Position numbers and translations under genes: made by a program. This document shows positions 23,568 through 36,933 of a stretch of 64,000 nt of DNA, in pieces. This stretch comes from Chrysomallon squamiferum (taxonomy: Eukaryota; Mollusca; Gastropoda; Neomphalida; Peltospiridae). The number at the start of each line of letters is the position of its first letter. Position 1 is the stretch's first letter. The DNA is taken from assembly GCA_012295275.1 (NCBI GenBank), contig CM022671.1, positions 2,102,832-2,166,831 of the forward strand. The letters are read 5' to 3'. The notes under the pieces are model-generated. The model had not been told where the DNA came from and ran no database searches. It was given only the letters and a program-made list of their open reading frames with translations.

Positions 23568-25728
23568 TAATAATAATAATAATAACAATAATAATAATAA
23601 TAACAGCAATAATAATAATAATAATAACCATAATAATAATGATGATGATGATAACTGTAATAAATACTAGAATTACTATGAATAATTTTGAAATTTGTTC
23701 TAAAGTAGATTGCTTTAGCATTAGTAAATTGCTGTTATTTAAAGTAAATAGAAAATCACTAGTAATACCTATTAACATCTACGTAACACTCTGTGTACTG
23801 TGTGGTTATCTAAATATGTTCACTCAAGTGTGAAATGTGAGTCATTTTATACAAATTATATATTACCTTGAAAGGTACATGTAAAGTATTATTTGTTGAC
23901 TACCCATAACAGACTTGTATAACCCTCGCGTGACAGCTCAGATTGACAGATAAAAGGTCTTTTCTGAGGACTCCTTGAATGTTTATCAACAAAAGGCGAT
24001 ATTTCTATTTGCTGATCAATGATCTTGTTATTTATTCTGTAACTGAGCTGGGTAACCATGGAACTAAAAAACATGCTTCTTCTTTTTATACTACTATTCT
24101 ACTTCTTGATAGAAGGCAATAATAATAATTAAAATAATAATAATAATAAAGATAAAAGAAACAACAAAATTAGGCACTTATGTAGCATAAAAAAGTAAAA
24201 ACACTGATTTATACAGTTTGTCTCATTATTGTTCCATACTTAAACCTGATACTATATACATTTTTTTAATTAATAAAGAGAAATATTTCATATACACTAA
24301 CAGACACACGAATATAGTTTTCTTCCGTTACAACAACATATATGGTATTATAATACTGTTTGTTTCTGTATCACAGTTCTTTTTTGTTTTCATCATTTTT
24401 ATATACTTTCCTTTTCAGTTTTCTACTTTCCCGTGTTTATTCTTTCTTCTTATAATGTGAGATAAAAAAGATTGTTTTTTGGCCTCTGTTACAAAAAGTC
24501 ATAATAATAATAATAATAATAATTCATTTCTTTCTTTCGTTCTTTATATACGTTAATATGACAAACAATCAGTGTAATACATAATATGAATGGAAGTTAT
24601 GTATTTAGAAGTCTTGTAAATTAATTAAAATTATTTGTTCATCTTTAATCTTTCTTTCTTTACTCCTTTGTGCTTCTCTTTTTTCTTTTTATTCTTTCGG
24701 ATTTTTTTTTACCCCTTATTTTATTATTTCTTCTATCTTTCTCGTAGTATCTTTTAAATTTATTCATCATATTTCGTAACATAGTCTATAACATTGTAAC
24801 TATTTTTTATTCATGATATTTACACAAGTAAATGTGTTGTTATTTTTTTGGTTATTTCTTCTCGTTCCTTCCTTTCTCTTTACTTTTTTATTATCTTGAA
24901 AATAAATAAATTGTCAACTGAACATTTTTACTAATGTAATTTGTATTTCATTCTTGTATTTATTTATTTACTGATATATTTAAAAACAACAACTACAACA
25001 ACAAAAAACGTTCGTTACAAGACATACTGTTTCTAACACGTAAAATTTTTATATTTGTTATAATATTAAGTTAAAAAAACCCACCAAAACACTGTCATCT
25101 GTAGACGTTATAACATACGTATGTCGTAAAGCTAACCAGTAATACACAAATGACTTACACACGGATTATATGTGCATATATACACCTAGAAAAATGTCAG
25201 CTCTGTCGTCTTAACTACAGAAACACATTAACGTGTTTATCAGAGGAAGCCGTTGTGAAGCAAGCCTTTCGTAGTCATTTTCTCTTAAAAGACGGGGTGT
25301 GCGTGTCTTTGTTACCAATCTTTTTCATACCAGTGATATAAAAATACAGATCTCCGTCTACGTAACGAAATAGACACCGTTAGGTCTTTCTTGTGTCAAG
25401 TGTCACTGCTATTGCTCGTTACTAAGCTCACTGTGACATGCGCTGAATAGTTGTTTTATTCTGTTTCGCAGAAAGATTAAATGATTACACTGATATCAGG
25501 ATCTGAGTGGAAAACAGTAAAAAACACAACGACGTTAGCTGGTTAGTTCGTCAGAGGGATACACCTGTTTGGATTAATATATATATACGGAGGTAAAACA
25601 TTTAGATTAACTTTACTATTCTACTTAAAAACTTAACTGTTATATCATATATTTCAGCTTCTTTGAACTTAATGCACTTAATATCATCGTATATAAAGCA
25701 ATTTATTTCTGTTTTTGCATTATATAAG

Positions 25729-25783
<55 letters not shown>

Positions 25784-26411
25784 GTTATTATTAATTGTAT
25801 TGACTACAGCAGAATTTTTATATTAAAACTAAATTAAAAATGTCTTATACATTAAGGTTTACAGATTTGATGATAAAATAAATACGTGTTATGTCTGTGT
25901 GTGTCTGTACAACTAGTATGTAAATATAATTATACTGTCGTCTGTTTTCTTTTAAACTATTATTTTGTATATGTTCTCAGTCGCTTTATTTAATAAGGAC
26001 ACATTCATACATAGATACACATACATATGCCTGTACATATATATAAAGTCAAATTTGTGAAGCTAGGATTAAAACTTTACACAAGAGTACTGATTCATAC
26101 ATATAGTCACGTAGATGATATTACATAATTATTTGTTTCTTTCTTTGCTGTGTCTGATATTAAAGATTCAACAAGGAAACCTTTTATTTTAAATACGAAA
26201 GTATTTCTCAGAATGATGTTATAAGGACTGATTTGTCAAATTAATTATACCTTTGGGTCACTGTTTACAGAGAGCATGACACACATCAGTGAATAAATTC
26301 CTAGAGGAACTATTCATACTTATATATGTTCATAGTAATTTAGACCCTATATATTGAGAGAGATAAACAAGCTACATAAACAAAAAATTCGTCTTAGTTT
26401 TGTTTGAAATA
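23137..26411. other. Spacer between unit 1 and unit 2
   Basis: No exon recognised. About 23200-23330 matches about 47605-47720. About 23680-24080 matches 35580-36000 in the same orientation. An (AAT)n tract occupies about 23514-23650 and a (TTA)n tract about 25733-25790. About 24170-24510 carries a copy of the repeat ending in GGCCTCTG. From about 25090 the sequence is parallel to about 59510 onward, the upstream region of unit 5. Confidence 0.65.
23514..23650. repeat. (AAT)n microsatellite
   Basis: Long imperfect AAT/AAC/GAT run. It creates open frames of repeated Ile or Asn on both strands that are not genes. Confidence 0.95.
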
Positions 26412-26418
26412 TATAAAA
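26412..26418 (+). promoter_or_regulatory. TATA box, unit 2
   Basis: TATAAAA, 87 bases before the ATG at 26499, in a block repeated before units 3 and 5 at nearly the same spacing. No ATG lies between the expected transcription start (about 30 bases downstream) and 26499. Confidence 0.55.
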
Positions 26419-26498
26419 GTACTGAATTTATTCCCAACAGTTCTGACTGATTATTTTTTGACAAGATTAGTGTAAACTATTAAAGTGATTCAAACACA

Positions 26499-29170
26499 AT
26501 GACAGTATCTAATAAAGAATGTAATAAAATGGTTTGTTTCGAGAAAACATGCTGGCAAAATAACAAAAACAAGACAATGTAAGTAGATACCACAGAAAAC
26601 ATATACTGAGAACGGGTTTTAAAAATCGGGATTAATTTGAAGGACATTTTAAATAGAAACGATGAAAAAGATTGATTTAATATTTTAGAGAAATCAGTTA
26701 GATGATAATAAATTAAGATTTTGTTAATATATATAAAAAAAATGTATATCCTTAATTATATAGTCAAATAGTTATTCCTAAAGTTTTATCGGTGTTTAGA
26801 GCTGGTAACCTCCCTTCAATAAAATTATTTTAAAACAGGAAGATGAAATAGGCCTCCTACTGACAGAATATTTCTTTAATTTTTCTAAGTGTTAATGATT
26901 ATAAACTCCATTCTTCCTATATTGCTCTATGTACGATAATCTTTTGAAAGGTGCAAGGGGCTCCTTATCTAATATTAAGTTGTAGTTTTAATTACCTATT
27001 TATTTGTTTATTTTTACACTTGGTATTATTCTTCTCAATGGCTACCTTCTTTTTATAAAATTATTTACTGTAAAAAAATATTATGAACTGTTTTACTGTC
27101 CTTTGGCACTTTAATAAACAATATAATTTAATTATTAGAAGACTAATTAAAATTACAAGTCATTTCATGAGATTATAGACACCAACAACATTTTTACAAA
27201 CTGGAATCAAATAAAAGATTAGCGAATTTGAAACTAAGGAAATAAAGTTTAAAATTAAATGTAACTAGCCGATACAATTCCGAGACTAAAAATGAACGAA
27301 AGAATAGAAAATAAATAAATAAAATTTAACAGACGTATTTCATTTATTGATATTTTGTTGTTCCAGGAATTTGAAGAAAATGTGTAAAACCATGGGAGGT
27401 CTTATCTTCTTACTCTTTATTCTACCATCCGTGAATTCTTCAATACAACCTCACTGTAAAGTACCCAGCGAATATAAACAACGTATACATTCTTCCACAC
27501 TCTGTCAAAGTGGATGTGAAGATGGATGGTACGGTGACCATTGTAGACAAACGTGTCATAAGTTCTGTGTGAAGTGTGATCGCCTGACTGGAAATTGTTC
27601 TGGACAGTGCAAAGACGGTTATTTTGGAGATCACTGTTTCATTCCCTGTCTCCACTGTAGCGCTGGATGTGACACTAAAGGCGAATGTATTAATTCTACA
27701 ACCACAACACCATCAACTTACACCCGTAAGTTACTTTATATAATTATTATTCAGTTATAGTTTATCATTTACATATACTGGTGACTTTCAGTTTTTCGGA
27801 CTAATGGAATGCAACACAATCCCTGAAAATTCAAATGTCTGGAAAGCAACCTAAAATTTACCGAAACATTAAATTTTAGTACAGTTGTATAATATATTTA
27901 TGTAATATTGTAAGAACAGTATAGAGAGACGCCTTATTCAAGAAGTTCTATCATTCCTGACTGACACTCAGATGCACGTTTTATTTTTTTCTCTCACTTG
28001 TTCCCCTTGCAGCCATACAAGCTATTGCTGATCCCAAAAAACTATTTTAGTAGGTGTAATAATGAAACAGTGGCGCTGATTTGGAGAAAACACTGTTCTG
28101 TTATTTCGCTCACAACGCGTCACCTGCCATCTACCGGACACTGCACGAGTTGTCGGTTCGTGTCTGGGAACTGGCACTAAGTCTAAATATTCAGACTTTA
28201 ACGGATATGGTCCAAGAAATCAAGTCAGTAGTATACACACACACATATATATATACGATATATTTAATATTATGTTATAGTTTTAATTATCTCGTATTAT
28301 TCTTTTCAATGACTACCTTCTTTTTATAATATCAGTTTAGGTAAATAAAGTATTTCATGTTTTATCGACATGTGACACATAGGATTATTATTGTTGTTGT
28401 TGTTGTTGTTGATGATGATGATGATAAAGCCTCAACACATTTTTATTTTTTAATAAATTAGAGGAGCACCCAGACATTAGCCTATTTAGCTTCATGAATA
28501 AAACGGCCGTGACAGTAGCTGCTTAAATAAATGTACTGATACTATAATTATATAGAAATGAACAGTGGGGTGCAAAATAATGATAATGTAAAATGGGTTT
28601 ACAGTAAGAGCATAAAATAATTTTAGAGTGATATATAGTGACAGTATATAAAAATATAAAGTTAAAGTACAACTAGTATGTATAGAAGTATATAATAAGT
28701 AAGCAATGAGGTATTTAATAATTATGTCTACAGAAAGGTATATAACAAATATACAGAGAGTGTAACAAGAGTAGAGTGAGAGTATAATAAATACTCAGTG
28801 AGAATAAGTATACAGTGAGAATATATAATAAGTATACAATGAGGTTACATATAATAAGTATAGACTGAGGTTTATAATAAGTATGGAATGAGGTATATAA
28901 TAAATATATGGTATCAGTTATAAGTACACAGAAAGTATTTTATAAGTACACAATGAGTGTATTTTTATGTATACAATGAGTGTATATTATAAGTGTACAA
29001 TGAGGTAAGCAATAAGTATACTGTGGGTAGATAAATGTATAGTGAGGTATGTAATAATTATACAGTGAAATATATAATAAATATACAGTGCAGTATAAAA
29101 TATGTGTGAAGTGAAAAAACACTAAATAAACAGAGTTCTAAATATATATATATGTGTATGTACATGTTTG

Positions 29171-29214
<44 letters not shown>

Positions 29215-29796
29215 TTGTGTGTGACATATAAATTATTTCCATTATATCACTTTTCATTGACTTTAGTAAAATTTACAAAATAAGATTAAACGATGAACGA
29301 ACCTAAAGGATTTTCAAATTGATTTGCTACCAATTATACATCATTAGACACATACGCATGTACAAGTAAACAGATGTACATACGTATAGAGATATATATT
29401 TTTAATTTTATGCCATTTTTCAAAATTGCTTCCAGATGGTAATTTGACAATTGAGAACATCCCCATCGCTATAGCCATAGTCATCGGAATCTTCACCGTA
29501 ATCTGCTTCGTTATCCGGATGGACTCGATCATCGACCCTGGCACTGTTACAAAGTTTATTATTCCGTATTCCCTCATCATGTTCATCAAAAGTTCTTGGT
29601 TTGTGATCTGTACTACAAGAAAGTCTATATTAAAATGTCTTCTAGTTAATCAGCAAAGAGTACGCCAATCCATCCATCCATCCATCCATCCATCCATCCA
29701 TCCATCCATCCATCCATCCATCTATCTATCTATCTATCTATCTATCTGTCTATACGTCTATCTATGTATGTATGTGTGTATATATGTATGTTTGTA

Positions 29797-29829
<33 letters not shown>

Positions 29830-29883
29830 CCATCCATCCATCCATCCATCCATCCATCCATCCATCCATCCATCCATCCATCC

Positions 29884-29919
<36 letters not shown>

Positions 29920-29970
29920 GTCTATACGTCTATCTATGTATGTATGTGTGTATATATGTATGTTTGTATG

Positions 29971-30004
<34 letters not shown>

Positions 30005-30953
30005 TGTATGTATGTATGTATGTATCTATCTATCTATCTCTATATATAACCATCTGTTTGTCTGTCTGTGTCTCCTTGTCTATCCGGCTCTCTCTGTACG
30101 TATGTTTCGTTGTATGTTTTTTTATATGCATGAATGTGTATATATGTATATGTATATATGTACGTACGTAGGTATGTATGTACATGTGTGTGTCCGTTGG
30201 TATGTATGTACGCTTGATGTATGTGTGTTAGAATGCATTTTTTTATCTGTTTTTCACACTCTATCTATTTATGTGTACCCACTTCTCTGTCTATCTATCT
30301 GTCTATCAGTCGCGATGCGTGCATATCTATTTCTCTATTTCTATTTCTTTCTTTCAGTGCATATACACATGTACCTGTCTGTTCGCTTGTCTGTCCATCT
30401 ATCTACCTATATTTCTGACTGTGTGTCTGTTTGTCTGTGTGCCTGTCTGTCTCTGTAATCTATATATATGTGTGTATGTGTCTGTATATATGTATGTATA
30501 TACATATATTTATGTATATATATTTCTTTGTATGTTTTTATGTATGCGTGCATATATGCATGCATGTATGTATGTATGTACGTACGTACGTATGTAGGTA
30601 CGCATATATGTCCGTTCGTATTTATGTTTGCATGATATATGTGTGCTAGAATGCATGTTTTTAACTCTATATCTGTCTATCTATATCAGACGTTTTAATT
30701 AATATTTGTTCATTCTCCCTAATTAGGGGGAATTCAGCTTAGAATGAGTATGAAAATGCATCTGTTTTTCATACTCTATTTCTATGTACCTACTTCAATG
30801 TATATCTATCTCTTATTCTTTTTCTGTCTGTATCTAGCTATCTGTCTATCTGTCTATCTGTGTATATGTCTCCTGCCTATGTATTCTAGGCCTTTGCTTG
30901 AAGAAGGAAAGCGACAGAGGATAACTGACTTGCAGAAGAAAACGGAAGAATAA
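26499..30953 (+). CDS. Unit 2: small EGF membrane protein with N-terminal exon
   Basis: Proposed exons: 26499-26578 ([20 protein letters not shown]..., donor at|GTAAGTAG, phase 2), 27367-27725 (signal peptide and EGF motifs [14 protein letters not shown] and [14 protein letters not shown]), 29436 to an unresolved donor (transmembrane [19 protein letters not shown]) and 30890-30953 (tail [10 protein letters not shown]..., stop at 30951-30953). Exon 1 joins exon 0 in frame. The in-exon ATG used by units 1 and 3 is TTG here, so the start is either 26499 or a Met at 27380. A cassette exon at 28013-28053 is one base shorter than its unit 5 counterpart (42 bases) and would bring in an early stop, so it is either skipped or makes a truncated secreted form. 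The donor after the transmembrane segment has diverged; without it, reading continues into tetranucleotide repeats. Function unknown. Confidence 0.55.
28400..28425. repeat. (GTT)n/(GAT)n short tract
   Basis: Trinucleotide run attgttgttgttgttg passing into gatgatgatg in the unit 2 intron. Confidence 0.85.
28640..29110. repeat. Degenerate minisatellite in unit 2 intron
   Basis: About twenty diverged units of 20-25 bases of the type ATAATAAGTATACAGTGAGG. It parallels 62470-62960 in unit 5. Confidence 0.75.
29170..29213. repeat. (GT)n microsatellite
   Basis: Dinucleotide run in the unit 2 intron. In unit 5 a (CA)n run of independent position (63148-63211) lies just before the transmembrane exon. 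Confidence 0.97.
29669..30050. repeat. Two-tier tetranucleotide array (TCCA/TCTA/TGTA)
   Basis: Blocks of (ATCC)n, (TATC)n and (TATG)n follow each other at 29669-29825 and again, in the same order, at 29828-30050. The whole is therefore a tandem duplication of a compound tract of about 160-200 bases. All three forward frames stay open because twelve bases encode four-residue repeats (HPSI, LSIY, MYVC), which makes long false open frames. Less regular TATG/TCTG repeats continue to about 30870. Confidence 0.95.
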
Positions 30954-31746
30954 AGAATAAGACTGAAAAAAAGGTGAAATCTTTTGGTGTTTGTTTTGTT
31001 TTACTGATGTTAATAGTGGAATTAATTTGAGGTACTGACTGATACAGTTTCTGATAATACACTCAGACATGTATATTATGAGTAATCCGTTTTCATAACA
31101 TTACAAAAGGTTTATTCTAAATTTGAATTTTAAGATTCATTATTTATGTAAAAATAAATGATAATTAAAATTGTATACAATTGGTCAGTCGTATTTTTCT
31201 ATTTATTGTTATTCATCTCATCATTGCTTTATGTAATTATAGAGGTTATTGTTTAAATTTCTATTTAATGCATCGTGATCAATGGCTTTTTCAGTAAAAC
31301 ATCACAATAAGATAGTACAGCACCTACTGTTACTACTACTAAATAAATAAATAAAATTGAATAATATAAACAAAAATATTTTGTTTCCTTTAATAATGAT
31401 CATTATAGTGGATTTGAATTTTAAAAAAATAAAAATATGTTAACGACAGTTTTAACACGACTAAGGGAATCAGTTTAATAATCTTGTTTGAATTCGTAAA
31501 ACACGAAATACTTCCTTTTTCAGTTGTTTAATTAGTCGTGAAAACTCACGTGATCTGACAGTTATTACGTCAGCTATCAAATTACCTTACACGATCACGT
31601 TCGCATTCTCCAGAAATGTTTTATCTCTATTCAGTAAATAAAGAAAGGCATATTTTTTTCCCTAAAAATCTTTCTTCTTGGGGAATTACGACCACTGCAA
31701 TGTACACAAATGACTTTTATTGAGACGACGAATAGATTATTTTCTT

Positions 31747-31816
<70 letters not shown>

Positions 31817-32796
31817 GAAATAATATAAAATAATATAATATAAGTATTTATATGTTTGCACAATAATGACAGATTGTAAATCGTATTCTGAATATGTAGA
31901 GGAAACTTGTAAAACTGGAAACTATATTATTGTGTCTAACAGCAGCTTGATTTGACATGAATAATTTGTGCACTAGCATCGATAATAAAAATAATAATGA
32001 TGATAATACCAATAATGACATTAATAATAATGTAGATCATAATAAAAATAATAATTATGATGATGATAATAAATGAATAAATAAATAAGTTTCTTTAGCA
32101 TTTAGAAAGGTTACAAAAATATAATTATAAATGTGAAAATAATAAGCAATGAATGAAAGAAAAGAAAACAGAACAATAATAGGAATTAAAGATACAAAAA
32201 TATATAAAAATAAAAAGATACCTTAAATAGCGACACATTATTAGGTTTGTAACAGTTAAATTTATCTTGTTCTTCCATATAATTATGCTAATATATTTTC
32301 CTAAGCGGTCATAAATGACACAAATCATATGACTTACAGCAGAAAAATAAACATGTACAATCTTTCTTTAGTTAATTAACACATTTATAAGCTAAAACAC
32401 ACAAGAAGCTAAGATTGTATATAGATTCTCTATATAAGAGGCCAGAGAACCTATTAATTAAATCCTGTCTTTTATTACTTTATTTATAGCCACTCAGTAT
32501 AACAGACAGCAAAATAATCAACTTATTTACTTAATTATAACTACAGCAATAATTTTATTATCATTATTTGTTTTATTTAATTTATTTTTTACATTTTATT
32601 TTGGAAATAGATTTCGGCCAATAGTCTTATTATTTTGGCTGTATGTGTATTATTTTATATTTCTTTCGCTATCTCGGTTACTGTTTAATGTATTGTTGTT
32701 ATTTCAATACCGCTAAATAATCTGTTCCTGTTCTATTGCAGTACTACGAATTTTCTATGCATTCTTAATTTAACAGTCACTGTTTATTTATTACAG
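30954..32796. other. Spacer with first copy of a 1.5-kb direct repeat
   Basis: No exon recognised. About 31100-32560 is repeated in the same orientation at about 33390-34930. Shared words include aattcgtaaaacacgaaat and acgtcagctatcaaattacc. An (AAT)n tract lies at about 31749-31816. Confidence 0.7.
31100..32560. repeat. Direct repeat, copy 1
   Basis: It matches about 33390-34930 over non-coding sequence, with an (AAT)n tract in the same relative place in both. A shorter third copy covers about 58870-59180 downstream of the unit 4 tail exon, which identifies the repeat as 3' flank of a tail exon. Confidence 0.75.
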
Positions 32797-32920
32797 AAAA
32801 ACAATGGAAGTTTCCAAGCAAGAGTCAAACTGTACACGGAAACCAGCTTCTTCGTCTGAATACATTTTAGAAGTTACTGCTAATTCTAATGATGACGATA
32901 CTGTTTATTTATGTAATTAA
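32797..32920 (+). pseudogene. Stranded tail exon of a unit 1/4-type gene
   Basis: Acceptor ttattacag at 32796, then, entered in phase 2, KTMEVSKQESNCTRKPASSS followed by an acidic end (NSNDDDTVYLCN) and a stop at 32918-32920. It is almost identical to the unit 4 tail exon at 58469-58592. There it follows the third exon by 350 bases; here the nearest matching third exon (unit 1, 23037) is 9.7 kb upstream with unit 2 in between, and that exon has lost its donor to a poly(A) tract. It may still be used by some transcript, but no in-frame donor is evident. Confidence 0.65.
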
Positions 32921-33389
32921 TTAAATCCATGATGATTATAGCTACATCTACAACCGTTACTTCTACGTCAGCAAAATCACTTACGTTAGAAAGATCATAA
33001 CCAGGGTGCACAAAACGGAAAATATAATCAAATTTTTAAAGAAACTTTACAATTTATATGTATATAAACAATTCTGATCTGCTTAGAAATATGTTTAACT
33101 ATCGAAAGTTGAGAAACAAATACACTGTCTTTTAACGCTGTAGATGTTGTTATAATTCTGTTTTTGAAATTTCCGTGGTAAAAGATTTTGTTTTTTGTTT
33201 TTTTTTGTTTTTTAGTTTTTTTAATTTTATAACTTTCTTAAAGTTATTAATCTTTATCATTGTTTGATGTCGTGTACCTTTTTGTTTGTTCGTTTTCTAT
33301 ATGGTTTTTTTCTATGATTATATTTAATTTATAATGTGTGTTTAGATAGTATATATATATATATTTGTTTTCTTAAGTTATAAAGAAAT

Positions 33390-34087
33390 ATTTATTCCGA
33401 AACTTGAATTTTTAAGATTAATTATTTATGTCAAAAGAAACAATATTTCAAAATACATACAGTGGTCACTCATACTTTTAATATAAAAAAATATGTTTGT
33501 TATTTATCTCGCCATTCCTTCATGTAATTACAGAGATTACTATATGGAAAATAAAAATATTTAGTTAGTGTAAAGTAAGTAATTAAATAAGCGAAAGAAG
33601 TTTCGGGATGGCAATTTAAGACATTTTTCTTTATTTATGATGAGGAAGAACTGAATTTATGTAATGTTAAACTTATTTGAAACTTAAAAATAATTAAATA
33701 ATAGGACTTGAATTTAAAAATAAAATAGCATGTAGACGACAGTTTTAACATGACTAATAGAACCGGTTTAATAATCTTCTTTGAATTCGTAAAACACGAA
33801 ATAACTTCCTCTTTTATTTATTTAATTAGTCGTGAAAAATCACGTGATCTAACAGTTACTACGTCAGCTATCAAATTACCATACATGATCACATTTCTTT
33901 TGTTAGAAATCTTTCTTCTCGTGGAATTAAGACCACTGCAGTGTACAGAAATGACAATTATTGAAACAATGAATAGTTTCTTTATTTTTTTTTCTTCAAT
34001 AAACAAATCTGATTATTAGTCTGATATCAACATTCATAATATATCAACAAAAAAAAAAAAAAAAAAAAAGAAGAAGAAATGATGATG

Positions 34088-34148
<61 letters not shown>

Positions 34149-34930
34149 CATAAATAAATAACTACAATAAAAGCATAATAAATAAATAAATAAATAAAAC
34201 AAGGATTTATATGTTTGCACAAAGATTATAGTTTATAAATCACGTTCTGAATACGTAGAGAGAACTTGTAAAACTGGAAACTGTTTATATTATCGTGTCT
34301 AACAGCAGCTTTAATTATATAATTTGTTACTGTCAAAAGAAAAATGACAAAACATTAAAAAAAACTGCAGAGGAACATGATTTAACCATTTGTCAAAGCT
34401 CTTTTTGATTCAGAAATAAAATTAACTTAAAGATGCTTTAGCTTAAATTGATTTTAAAAAGCGAAAAAAGTCTGCTTTTTTCTACAAATTTACATGAATA
34501 GTTTGTGCACTAGTATTGATAATAAAAACAATAATGATGATGATAACAAGAACGATAATAATAAAAATAATTTTATGATGATGATGATGATGATGGTCAT
34601 AAATAAATAAATAAGAAAGAGACCTTTAACAGCAACACATTGTCAGGTTTTGTAACAGTTAAAATTATCTTGTTCATTTAGTGTATTTATGCTTGTATAT
34701 CTCCTACAGCTGTCATAGATAACACGTCATATAACTTATAGTAGAAAAAAAAATACAATCTGTCTTTAGTGAATTAACAGACTTATAAGCTAAAACACAC
34801 AAGACGCTAAAATTGTATATAGATTCTCTCTCTACAGAGGCCAGATAATCTATTGATTATATCCCGTTTTTAGTATTTTATTTATAACATATAGTATTTA
34901 CTTAAATATAACTACAGCAATACTTTTATT
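33390..34930. repeat. Direct repeat, copy 2
   Basis: Second copy of the block at 31100-32560, directly downstream of the stranded tail exon in the position equivalent to 58870 after unit 4. It contains a poly(A) run at about 34050-34070 and an (AAT)n tract at about 34089-34145. Confidence 0.75.
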
Positions 34931-35999
34931 ATTATTATTAGTATTAGTATTAATATTGGTATTACTGTTGTTGTTGTTGTTGCTGATGTTGTTATTGTTC
35001 TACACTATACTTAAAAATATTTTTAATATACAGATTAAATGCAAAATATATAGCATAAAAAAACTATATACACGCACCAAAAATGATAAAATACATCAAC
35101 ATTATTTAATAAAGTGAATTAAATTATTTTGTGTGGAGTAAAATTTGTATTGTCATTGGAAAACCATATATATATATATATAACATTATTTAACAAAGTG
35201 CCGTAAAATATATAAAAGAAAAACTATATATTTTAATTACAAATATTAAACTTTCTTTTGTTGTAATCTGTAAATATTAATTTATGTTTATATATATAAC
35301 ATATTACAATAATTGATTAATTAAATAAATAGTAATAATAATAAGTGTATTTTCTCTTCTTTTCTTTTTTATTATGATTAATATTATTATTTACTTGTTC
35401 AGTTTTTCTTTTGTTCTTTCATTTAGAACATAAATACACTTCTTATTCACTTACTAGTGAAGTGCTTAGATGTAGCAGAAGGTAGACAAAAAAAGAAACA
35501 TTTTCTCTTTGTAAAGAAACACGAAGAATGAAAACTGCAGTTTTACAATTTAACGAAAAAAACACAAAAAACCTTGGATTTGTGAATAATTTTGAAATTT
35601 GTTCTAAACTAGATTGCTTTAGCATTGGTAAATTGCTATTTAAAGTAAACAGAAAATCACTGGTAATATTATTAACATTACGTAACACACTGTAGTTGTC
35701 TAAAGATATTCATTCAAGTGTGAAATGTGAGTCATTTTATTACAACTTATATATTACCTTGAAAGGTACATGTAAAGAATTTTGATTCGCTCTACCCAAT
35801 ATAGACCTTCCTGACTTTACAGCTCAGATTAACAATTCTCAGTAAAAGGTATTTTCTGAGGACTGCATGGAGTTTATCTAGAGTTTATTTATTTCCTTAT
35901 CAATGATCTTGTTATTTTAGTGTATGACTTAACTGGGTGACTGTGGGGCTAAAAATTACGCTGCGTCTTCTTCTTATAATACTATCCTGCTTCTTGATA

Positions 36000-36033
<34 letters not shown>

Positions 36034-36858
36034 GTAATAATAATAATAATGAGAACAAACAACACACAGTTACAAACAAACTACATTTAAAAAAAAAAAA
36101 AAAGAAACACAGCCTCACGCAAACTCTAAAAAATATATTTAGAAATAACGTACAGGAAGAAAGTGAAATAAATAAATAAAAAGCAATGAATGAAAGAAAA
36201 GAAAACTTAAAAATGAAGATATGAGAAAGAAAAAGATAAAAGAAAGAAAGACAGAGGGAAATACAGAAATAAATAAATATGGACAAATGAATAAAAGAAA
36301 AGAAAATTGGAAAAGTTAAGAAATGAAGCAGAAAGAAAACAAAAAGAATTCAAAAATTAATGATAGAAAGATGGATTGAGAAGGACAACGTAGTCTGTCT
36401 GTACTTCTATGTTTCAGTTATGTTTTTATCTCTAAATACCAAAAACTACAAACGAAACAAAACAAAGAAAAAAAAAAGAAAAAGAAAATGAAAAGAAAAG
36501 AAAAAAAGAATACATAAAAGAGAATAAGAAATACAGAAAGAAAGGAGAAGGAGAATGGAAGTAAGAATAGAAAACCGAAGGTAAACATAAAAAAAGGAAG
36601 ATTTTGTATTGGTATCACAGTTTACCTTTTTATACAAACGCGGGCAGTTCAGTTATAATTCCATTTTATGTTATGTTTTCTTTATGACGAATACACTCAC
36701 AGACACAGTTACAACAATGGATATTACATTATAGAACAGTTTGTCTTTTATCACAGTTCCTGTTTTAATCACCTTTGCAAGTTTTTTTATGGACAGTTTT
36801 TATACTATCAATGCTTTATTTTTCTGCATATAACGTGTTATAGTCTCTTGGCCTCAGA

Positions 36859-36933
<75 letters not shown>

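Noticed and set aside
23461-23833. Open frames of poly-Ile on both strands
   Set aside because: Product of the (AAT)n microsatellite; no splice or family support.
29426-30458. Forward open frames of 135-228 codons
   Set aside because: They run through tetranucleotide repeats, which stay open in all frames and encode HPSI, LSIY or MYVC repeats. Only the first part (29436 to about 29500) is supported as the unit 2 transmembrane exon.
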